Part shown: in pieces, positions 26,738 through 35,038 of the stretch | Layout of the letters: each line of letters begins with the position of its first letter | Numbering within the stretch: the first letter of the stretch is position 1 | Source of the DNA: Porticoccaceae bacterium | Lineage (GTDB): Bacteria > Pseudomonadota > Gammaproteobacteria > Pseudomonadales > Porticoccaceae | Length of the DNA stretch: 56,620 nucleotides | NCBI GenBank assembly: GCA_029252555.1 | Contig: JAQXBF010000028.1 | Span: 1-56,620, forward strand | Reading direction: 5' to 3' | The notes under the pieces: generated by a model | The model's input: the letters and a program-made list of their open reading frames with translations, nothing else | Database searches by the model: none | Told to the model about the DNA's origin: nothing | Position numbers and translations under genes: made by a program

Positions 26738-29635
26738 TTACAACTCCTGGCGGGCCGTTTGTGGGTCATAAAATGGCAGAGAAACGACATTGGCCTGCAC
26801 TAGCATACCGCCAGTGGATCGAATCGTAATCTGGCTACCGGCTTTCGCGACTTCAGGATGCACATAGGCCAGCCCAATAGGTTTACCCAGACTAGGTGAA
26901 TAGTTACAGGAAGTCACCCGACCAGTCATCTGTTCCCCATCAAGCACCAGATGGCTCTCCATTGGGATTGGTGCTTTTGAATCTGTGACGACAAAACCCA
27001 CCAGGCTTCTCATAGGCGCTTTCATTTCCAGTTCAGCAATAGTTCGGCCACCCACAAAGAATGGTTTCTTCTGCGATACAGCCCAGCCCATTTGAACTTC
27101 CATAGGGTTGGACATAGCATCTGTGTCCTGGTTAATTATAATATGGCCTTTCTCCAGACGCAGAATACGCTGAGCCTCAATACCAAAGGGTTGCATATTG
27201 ACCTCTTGGCCAGCGGCCATCAAAGCATCCCATAGTGCTTCGCCAAATTGCTGGGGCACATGTACTTCGTAACCCAGTTCGCCGACAAAACCCACGCGAA
27301 TTAATCGCGCCGCGATACCTGCGACAGAGCCTTGGCGAACACCCATATAGGGGAAAGCTTCGGCAGCCAGATCAATGTCAGAGCAGACTTTAGCAAGCAC
27401 CTGTCGCGCTTTTGGCCCGGCAATATTAACGCCGCAGTAGGCTGAGCTGACGTTGGCGATATCCACATCCAGACGCCATTGGGCATTCCACTTAAGCATG
27501 TTCTGATAGACGCGATCTACACCGCCAGTGGTGGCAGTCACATAATAATGTTGATCGCTAAAACGACAGGCCACGCCATCATCAATTATCACCCCGGCCT
27601 CATTGGTCAGCAGAGCATAGCGGGCTCGTCCTACGGATTGTTTTACAAAACCAAAGGTGTAGATTCGATTGAGAAATTCACCCGCATCAGGGCCGCGAAT
27701 TTCAAGGCCACCCAGAGTTGAGACATCGACCAAGCCAACATTGTTACGAACATTGGTAACTTCAGCATTAATGCAACTGTCGCGATCAGCAACGGCGCCA
27801 TAATAAGCGGGTCGATACCAGGTACCAGCCTGCAACATCTGAGCGCCAGCCTCGAGATGGCGATAATGCATGTTACTGCGGCGGGCAGGGTAAAAACTGC
27901 GCCCAGCACTATGACCTAAATGCTCAGGGGCAAAGGGCGGCCGCGCTGTGGTTACACCGGTCTCTGCCACTGTACGGTTTGTTGCCGCAGCCACCAACCT
28001 GGCGGCCGCCAGCGCAGAATGGCGGCCCTGGGAGGGGCCCATACCACAAGTTGAGTAGCGCTTCACCAGCTGAATATGCTCATACCCATCGCGGGTAGCA
28101 TTAACAATATCTGCAATGGTTAAATCTTCATCGAAGTCGACAAATTCCTTGCCTTTTGGATGGGCGAAAATAGGCCAGCTATGATTAGGGCTGTGGGATT
28201 CTTTGGTCATGGCATCTGGAATATCCGCCTCAGTAAAGCCCAGTGCATTGGTTGCAATAGTTGCGGCCCTTGCCCCTTCTTCTAAGCAGTTGCCAAGATC
28301 CCAGTAACTATCAACTGATCCGGCAATCTGTAGCCCATCTGGCAAATTGTTGAGGGTAAACATGGCTGACTTATCATCGTAGCTAAGCTGCCCGCCAGCC
28401 TGACAGGCAAGCTGATAAGTGGGAGTGTAACCAACAGCCATGCAGAGTAAATCACAGCGCACTGTCTCTCTCTGGGGCGCGCAAATTCCCGGGCTAATAA
28501 TTTTACGAATATCAACAGAGCTAATATGCCCGCGGCGCTGGTGTGCCGCAAACACTGCATAACCAGCTTTAATGTCAATGCCGCGTCTTTTTGCCGCCTT
28601 AGTTAGACCTGTAGATTTGGGTTTTTCACGCAGATCAACAATGGCCCTAACCGAGATATCAGCATCCATCAAATCCAGAGCATTGGCATAGCCATCGTCA
28701 TTGCCGGTGACAATCACCGCAGCGGTGCCCGGGCGGATACCATAGAGATGCATTAGGCGCTGGGCTGCGCTGCTCATCATCACCCCAGGCAGGTCGTTGT
28801 TATGAAAAACCGCTTGCTGCTCTAGTGCGCCGGTGCAAAGAATAGTCTGCTTGGCGCGCACCTTATAGAGACGCTTGCCGGAGATAATAGGCAGCCAGTT
28901 ATCGGCGAACCAAGCATTGACTACAGCATTCACCATGCAGGTGATATTACTGTTTGCGGTTACCTCAAAAACAAGTTGGTCACGCACCTCTCTGGCGATA
29001 GTGCCCTTGGCATCCAGGCGAGCGTAGTTTAGTGAGCCACCTAGTACCGGGTTTTCATCGACCAGCAGCACTTCACAACCATCCACAGCAGCAGTGAGTG
29101 CCGCTTGCATTCCGGCGGGGCCTGCACCAACCACGACCACATCATAGAACTTGTATTGCTTGTCATAATAGTCAGGCTCTAGCTGTTGGTTGATCACTCC
29201 CAGACCGGCTTTTTTACGAATCAGTGGCGCCCATTTTTCCCAAATTCCCCGAGGTTTAAAAAAGGCTTTGTAGTAGAAACCCACCGGCAAAAATCTTGAA
29301 AACAGCCCCAGCAAGGCACCGCGGTCATGTACCAAACTGCCACTGTAGTTTTGCCCCATTACCACTAGGTTAGGGGTTATTAGTTCTTTATCCGCCAAGG
29401 CATTGGGGTTGGAGGGCAACTGCACCATGGCATTGGCATCTTGCCCCGCCATAGTCAGTAAACCCCGAGGGCGATGATATTTAAATGAGCGACTCAGCAA
29501 CCACTGATTATTGGCAGCCAGTGCACTGGCAATACTGTCGCCTGCAAACCCATTGAGGTTTTTATTTTCAAAGCTAAAACGTACAGGCTGGTCGCGATCG
29601 ATCAGTAAACCGAAGGGAGCGGGCAGTCGCTTCAT
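26738..29635 (-). CDS. soxA: Sarcosine oxidase alpha subunit
   Basis: This 965-residue protein starts RDQPVRFSFENKNLNGFAGDSIASALAAN, the 2Fe-2S-ferredoxin-like N-terminal part of SoxA. It continues with an NAD-binding pyridine nucleotide-disulfide oxidoreductase core (VVVGAGPAGMQAALTAA, about 168-184), a cysteine-containing middle, and a C-terminal GcvT-type tetrahydrofolate domain (about 600-960, NVGLVDVSTLGGLEIRGPDAGEFLNRI). Length and order match known heterotetrameric SoxA. It overlaps soxD by an ATGA junction, so translation is coupled. Confidence 0.95.
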   Translation of the reverse strand: MKRLPAPFGLLIDRDQPVRFSFENKNLNGFAGDSIASALAANNQWLLSRSFKYHRPRGLLTMAGQDANAMVQLPSNPNALADKELITPNLVVMGQNYSGSLVHDRGALLGLFSRFLPVGFYYKAFFKPRGIWEKWAPLIRKKAGLGVINQQLEPDYYDKQYKFYDVVVVGAGPAGMQAALTAAVDGCEVLLVDENPVLGGSLNYARLDAKGTIAREVRDQLVFEVTANSNITCMVNAVVNAWFADNWLPIISGKRLYKVRAKQTILCTGALEQQAVFHNNDLPGVMMSSAAQRLMHLYGIRPGTAAVIVTGNDDGYANALDLMDADISVRAIVDLREKPKSTGLTKAAKRRGIDIKAGYAVFAAHQRRGHISSVDIRKIISPGICAPQRETVRCDLLCMAVGYTPTYQLACQAGGQLSYDDKSAMFTLNNLPDGLQIAGSVDSYWDLGNCLEEGARAATIATNALGFTEADIPDAMTKESHSPNHSWPIFAHPKGKEFVDFDEDLTIADIVNATRDGYEHIQLVKRYSTCGMGPSQGRHSALAAARLVAAATNRTVAETGVTTARPPFAPEHLGHSAGRSFYPARRSNMHYRHLEAGAQMLQAGTWYRPAYYGAVADRDSCINAEVTNVRNNVGLVDVSTLGGLEIRGPDAGEFLNRIYTFGFVKQSVGRARYALLTNEAGVIIDDGVACRFSDQHYYVTATTGGVDRVYQNMLKWNAQWRLDVDIANVSSAYCGVNIAGPKARQVLAKVCSDIDLAAEAFPYMGVRQGSVAGIAARLIRVGFVGELGYEVHVPQQFGEALWDALMAAGQEVNMQPFGIEAQRILRLEKGHIIINQDTDAMSNPMEVQMGWAVSQKKPFFVGGRTIAELEMKAPMRSLVGFVVTDSKAPIPMESHLVLDGEQMTGRVTSCNYSPSLGKPIGLAYVHPEVAKAGSQITIRSTGGMLVQANVVSLPFYDPQTARQEL

Positions 29636-29934
29636 GATTGACTCCCAATATCTGGGGCAACAAAGTCGACGCGCTGATTGAATATTTCGCTGGTATCAAA
29701 GGTGCGAATAACTTGGTCTGTGATGGTGTTGCGCTCCGCTAAAAACCAAAATGAGCTGGCAGTGTGACACCACCATTCGGTGACAACACCAGCTGCGTTA
29801 TCATGGAAAAATACATGCTCAGCCCAGCGCCTCGGGTTGGTGGTATTGGGGTCTGGCATGGGATGATATTCCCCGCCATAGGTAAATTCAGAAATATTGC
29901 GTTGGCCATTGAGAGGGCAGGTTAATAGCTTCAT
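29632..29934 (-). CDS. soxD: Sarcosine oxidase delta subunit
   Basis: This 100-residue protein starts MKLLTCPLNGQRNISEFTYGGE, the family opening; Cys6 is in the place of the zinc-binding cysteines. WWCHTASSFWFLAERNTITDQVI is the usual C-terminal motif. SoxD is the small zinc-binding subunit of heterotetrameric sarcosine oxidase. The gene sits between soxB (11 bp upstream) and soxA (4-bp overlap), as in other soxBDAG operons. Confidence 0.93.
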   Translation of the reverse strand: MKLLTCPLNGQRNISEFTYGGEYHPMPDPNTTNPRRWAEHVFFHDNAAGVVTEWWCHTASSFWFLAERNTITDQVIRTFDTSEIFNQRVDFVAPDIGSQS

Positions 29935-29945
29935 TATCGTCGCCC

Positions 29946-31187
29946 TTAGTGGCTTGCGGCTGTCGCGCCAGCTTCATTAATTTGTTGGTAACGGTAAAAA
30001 CGCTCAAGCTCAAAAGGCTTGATGATCTCCGGCACCCTCTTGGTTGCGACCAGCTCAGCCATGGTGACACCACAAATTGGCGTCGCTTTAAAGCCCCAAG
30101 TACCCCAACCAGCATCCAGATAATAATTCTCTACGGGGCTCAATCCCATAATTGGGCTGTAGTCTGGGGTCATGTCAGTGGTGCCCGCCCACTGGCGCAA
30201 CATTCTTGCCTGCGATAAAAATGGGAACAGCTCCATCGCGGCTGCGCTTAGGGATTCACGCTGATCCAATGTGGCTCTGGTGTGATACAGCGGGTAGGGG
30301 TCTGAGCCTCCACCAATCACGAATTCACCTCTAGATGTCTGGTGCACATAAACATGCACATGGGGCGAACTCACATGGGGGGTTAAAACAGGTTTGTAGG
30401 GTTGAGTTACCATCGCCTGCAATGGGTAGCAGTGAATAGGAAGCGGAATTCCAGCTTTTTTCGCCACCACCGAACTGGCTCCGGCAACCGCCTGTACAAC
30501 AGCGCCACATTCAATATGTCCGCGGTTGGTTTTGACCCCAGTCACACGGCCCTTAGTAACCTCTATATCCTCTACTTCGGTGAGCTGGTGTAGCTCAACA
30601 CCCCGATCACAGGCCCCTTTTGCATAGCCCCAAGCGACAGCATCATGGCGGGCAGTAGCGCCATCGGCATGCCAGAGCCCTGCCATAATTGGAAAGCGGG
30701 ACTCTTCAGACATATTAAGGTTAGGCACCATTTCAGCGATGGCCTGGCGGTCAATAAGCTCTGAGCGAACGCCCATATGCTGATTGACCTCGGCACGCCA
30801 GCGGAAACTGCGAATAGCGGCGTCGCTGTGAGCTAACGTTAACTGGCCGCGGCTCTCCATCATTACGTTGTAATTAAATTCATTGCTCAGATTATTGTAG
30901 AGCTTGACCGATTCTCGATAAAAGCTAACGCCTTCTTCCGTCAGGTAATTAGAACGAATAACAGCGGTATTGCGTGCCGTATTGCCGCCGCCGAGATAGC
31001 TTTTTTCCAGTACCGCGACATTGGTGATGCCATGATATTTGGCTAGGTTGTAGGCAATGGCAGTGCCATGACCACCAGCGCCAATAATGACCACGTCATA
31101 ATGCCTTTTAAGCTCTTTTGCGGGAGTAAAATGATGTTGTGCAGGGTACTCACTGCTGAGTCCATACTTTAAAAGCCCAAAAGGCAT
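29946..31187 (-). CDS. soxB: Sarcosine oxidase beta subunit
   Basis: This protein of 413 residues is counted from ATG 31187, which is preceded by a strong GGGGGAGAGG ribosome-binding site. The longer open frame to 31310 runs 101 bp into purU and has no family match. It shows a DAO-type FAD-binding motif (VVIIGAGGHGTAIAYNLAKYHG) at about residue 33 and GYLGGGNTARNTAVIRSNY-like flavin contacts, as in SoxB. This subunit holds the sarcosine oxidation site with FAD and covalent FMN. The start lies 22 bp after the purU stop. Confidence 0.93.
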   Translation of the reverse strand: MPFGLLKYGLSSEYPAQHHFTPAKELKRHYDVVIIGAGGHGTAIAYNLAKYHGITNVAVLEKSYLGGGNTARNTAVIRSNYLTEEGVSFYRESVKLYNNLSNEFNYNVMMESRGQLTLAHSDAAIRSFRWRAEVNQHMGVRSELIDRQAIAEMVPNLNMSEESRFPIMAGLWHADGATARHDAVAWGYAKGACDRGVELHQLTEVEDIEVTKGRVTGVKTNRGHIECGAVVQAVAGASSVVAKKAGIPLPIHCYPLQAMVTQPYKPVLTPHVSSPHVHVYVHQTSRGEFVIGGGSDPYPLYHTRATLDQRESLSAAAMELFPFLSQARMLRQWAGTTDMTPDYSPIMGLSPVENYYLDAGWGTWGFKATPICGVTMAELVATKRVPEIIKPFELERFYRYQQINEAGATAASH

Positions 31188-31209
31188 AAACCTCTCCCCC
31201 GGTAAAGGG

Positions 31210-32088
31210 TCAACTTCCCATGAACACGACTGTTTTATTGCCGTCCAAAAAGACTCGTCGCTCGATGTGATATTTAACAGCTTTGGCGAGGGCCATGCAT
31301 TCATTGTCACGACCTACACGGACCAGCTGACTGGGCCCATAATTATGGTCAACTCGGGTGAGTATCTGCTCAATAATTGGGCCCTCGTCCAGATCAGAGG
31401 TAACATAATGAGCGGTGGCACCAATTACCTTCACACCCCGATCATAAGCCTGATGATAGGGTTTGGCACCCTTAAAGCCGGGCAGGAAAGAATGATGAAT
31501 ATTGATGCAGCGACCCGATAACTGCTGGGATAAATCATTTGATAAAATTTGCATGTAGCGGGCCAGCACAACCAGCTCGGTGCCGGTTTCGTCAACGATC
31601 TCCAGTACACGCTGTTCTTGCTGACCCTTAGTGTCTTTGGTGACCGGAAGATGAATAAAGCGGATACCTTCCCGCTCGACCATGGGGCGCAAATCTTGAT
31701 GGTTGGAGACTACCGCGGTGATCTCCATATTAAATTCACCTTTGCGCTGGCGATAAAGCAAGTCGTCAAGGCAATGGTCGTACTTAGACACCATAAGAAG
31801 TGTTTTAACAGATACATCCGGATTGTGGAACTGCCAGTCCATGCCAAATTTTTCCGATACCTCACTGAACTGATCACGCATATCTGCTATCGCTGGAGAC
31901 CCATCCTGAAGGCGAAAAACTGCACGCATAAAAAATTTGTCTGTCGACTCATCGTCGAACTGTTCAAGAGCGCATATATAGCATTCTCTATCGGCGAGAA
32001 AGCTGGTTACTGCAGAAACCACACCAGAGCCAGCGCGGCAGGTGCCGGTAAAAATATAATTATGAGCTTCTTGGGGCATGGTAGTCAT
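31210..32088 (-). CDS. purU: Formyltetrahydrofolate deformylase PurU
   Basis: This 292-residue protein has an N-terminal ACT-like regulatory domain (about 10-90, FTGTCRAGSGVVSAVTSFLADREC) and a formyltransferase-fold catalytic domain. Visible active-site features are the Asn-x-His pair in NIHHSFLPGFKGAKPYHQAYDRGVKVIGATAHYVTSDLDEGPII. PurU hydrolyses 10-formyl-THF to formate and THF, which removes C1 units released by sarcosine demethylation and regenerates THF for SoxA. Here it leads the operon before soxB; in Pseudomonas it lies at the other end. The start may be ATG 32088 or 32079. Confidence 0.94.
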   Translation of the reverse strand: MTTMPQEAHNYIFTGTCRAGSGVVSAVTSFLADRECYICALEQFDDESTDKFFMRAVFRLQDGSPAIADMRDQFSEVSEKFGMDWQFHNPDVSVKTLLMVSKYDHCLDDLLYRQRKGEFNMEITAVVSNHQDLRPMVEREGIRFIHLPVTKDTKGQQEQRVLEIVDETGTELVVLARYMQILSNDLSQQLSGRCINIHHSFLPGFKGAKPYHQAYDRGVKVIGATAHYVTSDLDEGPIIEQILTRVDHNYGPSQLVRVGRDNECMALAKAVKYHIERRVFLDGNKTVVFMGS

Positions 32089-32742
32089 CCTGAACGCCTA
32101 AATATTTTGTAAAAACCTGTGTGGGTGAGTAATCTCAAGATGACCCAAGGACCCCTACAACGCCGATGATGCATGGCGATTGCCTATTGGGTCAATGATT
32201 AGTTACGTCGTTAGTATTATTACTGATCACATAAAAATCTGCTAATAAACTAATTCCACAAGACGTTTATGCTAAAACGAATAGACATACAGGGTAGACT
32301 TTAAATTAAATGCTGAAAGACATTTATTAAACTGAATATTCAGCCTATTGAAGCAGTTAGCTTTAGTGCCAGTGGGTTATGTGTTTTTAAAAAAGCAGGC
32401 AGAGATATTATTGCAGCCCAGTTCCGTGAAGTTCATGTTAGCCAGCTTAAGCCTGCCAGACCACTCGTACTATCGCGGAACTCTGACATTTTAACACTTA
32501 TATTAATCCGTGCAGTGACAGCCTATCTTATTCCTAACTTATTCATGCAAGCTAAACTGGTTGAGAGCCAACTCAATTCGTTCGTTATTTACCCAATGAG
32601 TGATTTGTTTCAAGTTCGTGTGACGCTTCAAGTTTGGTAGGGATACCATATTTATTAGCTGTGCTGTCAGGTCGCTATCATACTATGTCTCCTTACTCTG
32701 AACTATCTGGAAATTCAGCGCTAAAAGCCCCATGATTGAGGC
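32089..32742. other. Long intergenic region with a start-less open frame
   Basis: This is 654 bp between purU and the divergent lipoprotein gene. Apart from the purU-side inverted repeat, plus-strand frame 32315-32637 stays open for about 107 codons (it contains KKAGRDIIAAQFREVH) but has no early start codon or ribosome-binding site. It may be a decayed gene fragment or chance. I see no RNA gene, CRISPR or transposon. Confidence 0.4.
32141..32194 (-). promoter_or_regulatory. Inverted repeat upstream of purU
   Basis: An 8-bp perfect inverted repeat (TGACCCAA 32141-32148 / TTGGGTCA 32187-32194) encloses a second one (CGCC 32161-32164 / GGCG 32175-32178). It lies 53 bp upstream of the purU start. 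It could be a dyad operator for the sarcosine operon or a folded leader RNA. It matches no riboswitch I know. Confidence 0.4.
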
Positions 32743-33348
32743 ATGACAATTTTTCGCCTGAGGGTTATTGCTCTTCTTTTTTTTCTAACTGGCTGTTCTA
32801 CTTACCAACCGAGTCAGGTCAATGACGTCTGTAGAATATTTTACGGTGAAACTGACTGGTATGAGGATGCACGTCGCTCGAGTAAACGTTGGGGCACACC
32901 TATCGGCGTTATGATGGCAATTATCAAACAGGAATCAACGTTTCAGGCCAAGGTGAGGCCCAATCGCCCCAAGTTTTTATTTATTCCTCTGCCACGCAAG
33001 TCTTCAGCCTACGGTTACGCTCAGGCCCAAGACCCCGCCTGGAATGATTATAGAAAGGATACGGGGAACTGGTCCCATGATCGCGACGATTTCGGCGATG
33101 CCATTAACTTTGTAGGCTGGTATACCAATATGACTCAGAAACGACTAGGCATCTCCAAATGGGACCCATACAAGCAATATCTGGCCTATCACGAGGGCTG
33201 GGGTGGCTATTCCCGAGGTTCTTACAATAAAAAGCCGCAGCTATTAACCGTGGCTAAAAAAGTCCAACGCACCGCCGAGAGCTACGGGGCACAACTACAA
33301 CAATGCAGTGCTAAGTTGGACAAGTCTGTGCGGGGCTGGTTTTTTTAA
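32743..33348 (+). CDS. Lipoprotein with lytic-transglycosylase-like domain
   Basis: This 201-residue protein has a short signal and a lipobox (LTGCS, Cys18), so it is a predicted lipoprotein. The body resembles SLT lytic transglycosylases: AIIKQESTF with Glu64 as the catalytic candidate, YGYAQAQD in place of the usual YGLMQI, and a later AYHEGWGGYSRG like the AYN-G motif. It would cleave peptidoglycan glycan strands. It is a small stand-alone gene, so a role in cell-wall remodelling is only inferred. Confidence 0.8.
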   Translation: MTIFRLRVIALLFFLTGCSTYQPSQVNDVCRIFYGETDWYEDARRSSKRWGTPIGVMMAIIKQESTFQAKVRPNRPKFLFIPLPRKSSAYGYAQAQDPAWNDYRKDTGNWSHDRDDFGDAINFVGWYTNMTQKRLGISKWDPYKQYLAYHEGWGGYSRGSYNKKPQLLTVAKKVQRTAESYGAQLQQCSAKLDKSVRGWFF

Positions 33349-33424
33349 GATTGTCGCGCTGGAGACATCGACGCTATGTTATTTTAAGTAAAATAAGAAT
33401 AATAAAAGAATTGAGATAGATGCA

Positions 33425-34885
33425 ATGCCCAATAATCATGTAGATGTCCTTATTATCGGTGCTGGCCTTTCTGGTATCGGTGCGGCCAGTCATTTAGAGC
33501 GTGAAGCGCCAAATAAAACTTACGCTATATTAGAAAGCCGCGCAGCGATGGGGGGAACCTGGGATCTTTTTCGCTACCCCGGCATAAGGTCAGACTCAGA
33601 CATGCACACCCTTGGCTATAGCTTTAAGCCTTGGAAGCACGAGCGCGCCATTGCCGATGGCCCAGCGATTCTCGACTATATTCGCGAGACCGCCAAGGAA
33701 TACGATGTTGAGAAACATATTCGCTACAATCATCGCGCCAGTAAAATTTCCTGGGACAGCGATAGCGCAACTTGGACGGTCACCGTTAAGCAAGAGGGAA
33801 AGCGCGCCAGTAAAATCACCTGCAACTTTATATATAGCTGCACCGGTTACTACAGATATGACAAAGGCTACACCCCAGATTTTCCCGGGGTAGAACAGTT
33901 TACAGGGCAAATGATTCACCCTCAGCACTGGCCAGAAAATTTAGATTACAGCAGTAAGAAAGTGGTGGTGATTGGCAGTGGAGCCACTGCCATTACGCTG
34001 GTACCAGAGATGGCTAAAACCGCTGCCCATGTAACCATGCTTCAGCGTTCCCCCACCTATGTGGTATCGCGCCCCGGGCAAGACCAGTTTGCGCTCAGGC
34101 TGGCAAAATATCTGCCACAAAAGACGGCCTATCTGATTACCCGGTGGAAGAATGTGACTATGCAGGCGCTGATTTTTCAATTTAGCAGGCGCCGCCCTGA
34201 AAAAATGAAAGAGTGGCTGCTGAAGCTGACACGCAGGGAACTGGGTAATAAGGTGGATGTAGACACCCACTTTAACCCCAACTACAACCCTTGGGACCAG
34301 CGGTTGTGTGTAGTGCCAGATAGCGACCTGTTTAGGTCCCTGCGCAAAGGCACGTCCAGCGTGGTGACAGACCATATCAAAAAGTTCAGCGAGACTGGTA
34401 TAGACCTGCAATCCGGGCTGAGGCTAGAAGCGGATATTGTTATCAGTGCTACCGGCCTTGAGCTGTTAGCTATGGGTGGCATGGAGATAGAGGTTGATGG
34501 TGATACCAAGCAGCTCCCTGATACCCTCGGCTATCGCGGCATGATGCTCAGTGATGTACCAAATTTTGTTCTTGCCGCCGGCTACACCAATGCCTCATGG
34601 ACATTGAAGTGCGACCTTACCAGCGAGTTTGTCTGTCGTATGCTTAACCGCATGGACAAAAAAGGGTTCCAGTACTGTGTGGCTCGCAACCAGAATTCAA
34701 AGATGGAACAGGTGGCGTTTTTGGATCTTGATTCTGGCTATGTGAATCGCTCAATTGATAAATTCCCAAAACAGGGTGCCAGGTCCCCTTGGAGGCTGTA
34801 TCAGAATTATCTATTGGATATTATCAGTTTGCGCTTCAGGGCAATGGGGGATAAAGAGTTGGAATTCGGGAGAGCGAAAGGATAG
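33425..34885 (+). CDS. Flavin-containing monooxygenase (Baeyer-Villiger type)
   Basis: This 486-residue flavoprotein has a first FAD Rossmann motif at residues 10-17 (GAGLSGIG), the GGTWDLFRYPGIRSDSD segment, and the Baeyer-Villiger/flavin monooxygenase fingerprint FTGQMIHPQHWP near residue 159. A second NADP-binding motif lies near 180 (VVVIGSGATAITLVPEMA). Such enzymes use NADPH and O2 to insert oxygen into ketones or oxidise N or S atoms. The substrate is unknown. No partner gene is linked, although S-oxygenation could be relevant near a DMS-producing cluster (speculation). Confidence 0.88.
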   Translation: MPNNHVDVLIIGAGLSGIGAASHLEREAPNKTYAILESRAAMGGTWDLFRYPGIRSDSDMHTLGYSFKPWKHERAIADGPAILDYIRETAKEYDVEKHIRYNHRASKISWDSDSATWTVTVKQEGKRASKITCNFIYSCTGYYRYDKGYTPDFPGVEQFTGQMIHPQHWPENLDYSSKKVVVIGSGATAITLVPEMAKTAAHVTMLQRSPTYVVSRPGQDQFALRLAKYLPQKTAYLITRWKNVTMQALIFQFSRRRPEKMKEWLLKLTRRELGNKVDVDTHFNPNYNPWDQRLCVVPDSDLFRSLRKGTSSVVTDHIKKFSETGIDLQSGLRLEADIVISATGLELLAMGGMEIEVDGDTKQLPDTLGYRGMMLSDVPNFVLAAGYTNASWTLKCDLTSEFVCRMLNRMDKKGFQYCVARNQNSKMEQVAFLDLDSGYVNRSIDKFPKQGARSPWRLYQNYLLDIISLRFRAMGDKELEFGRAKG

Positions 34886-35038
34886 ACACTAGACCTGTTT
34901 TGAATAGTAAAACAAGAATCTAGCCGTTTCTGTGATTAGGTAATGGCTTCTATGATTGTCCGAATAAAGAAGGACTGTCAAGAACCTGCGGCTGGTCGAA
35001 AAATTTAAGGCGCTTTTTGGCGATAACCCTACAGCTGA

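Noticed and set aside
31188-31310. Longer SoxB start at 31310
   Set aside because: The extra 41 residues lie inside purU and match no SoxB N-terminus. ATG 31187 has a strong ribosome-binding site and the usual start.
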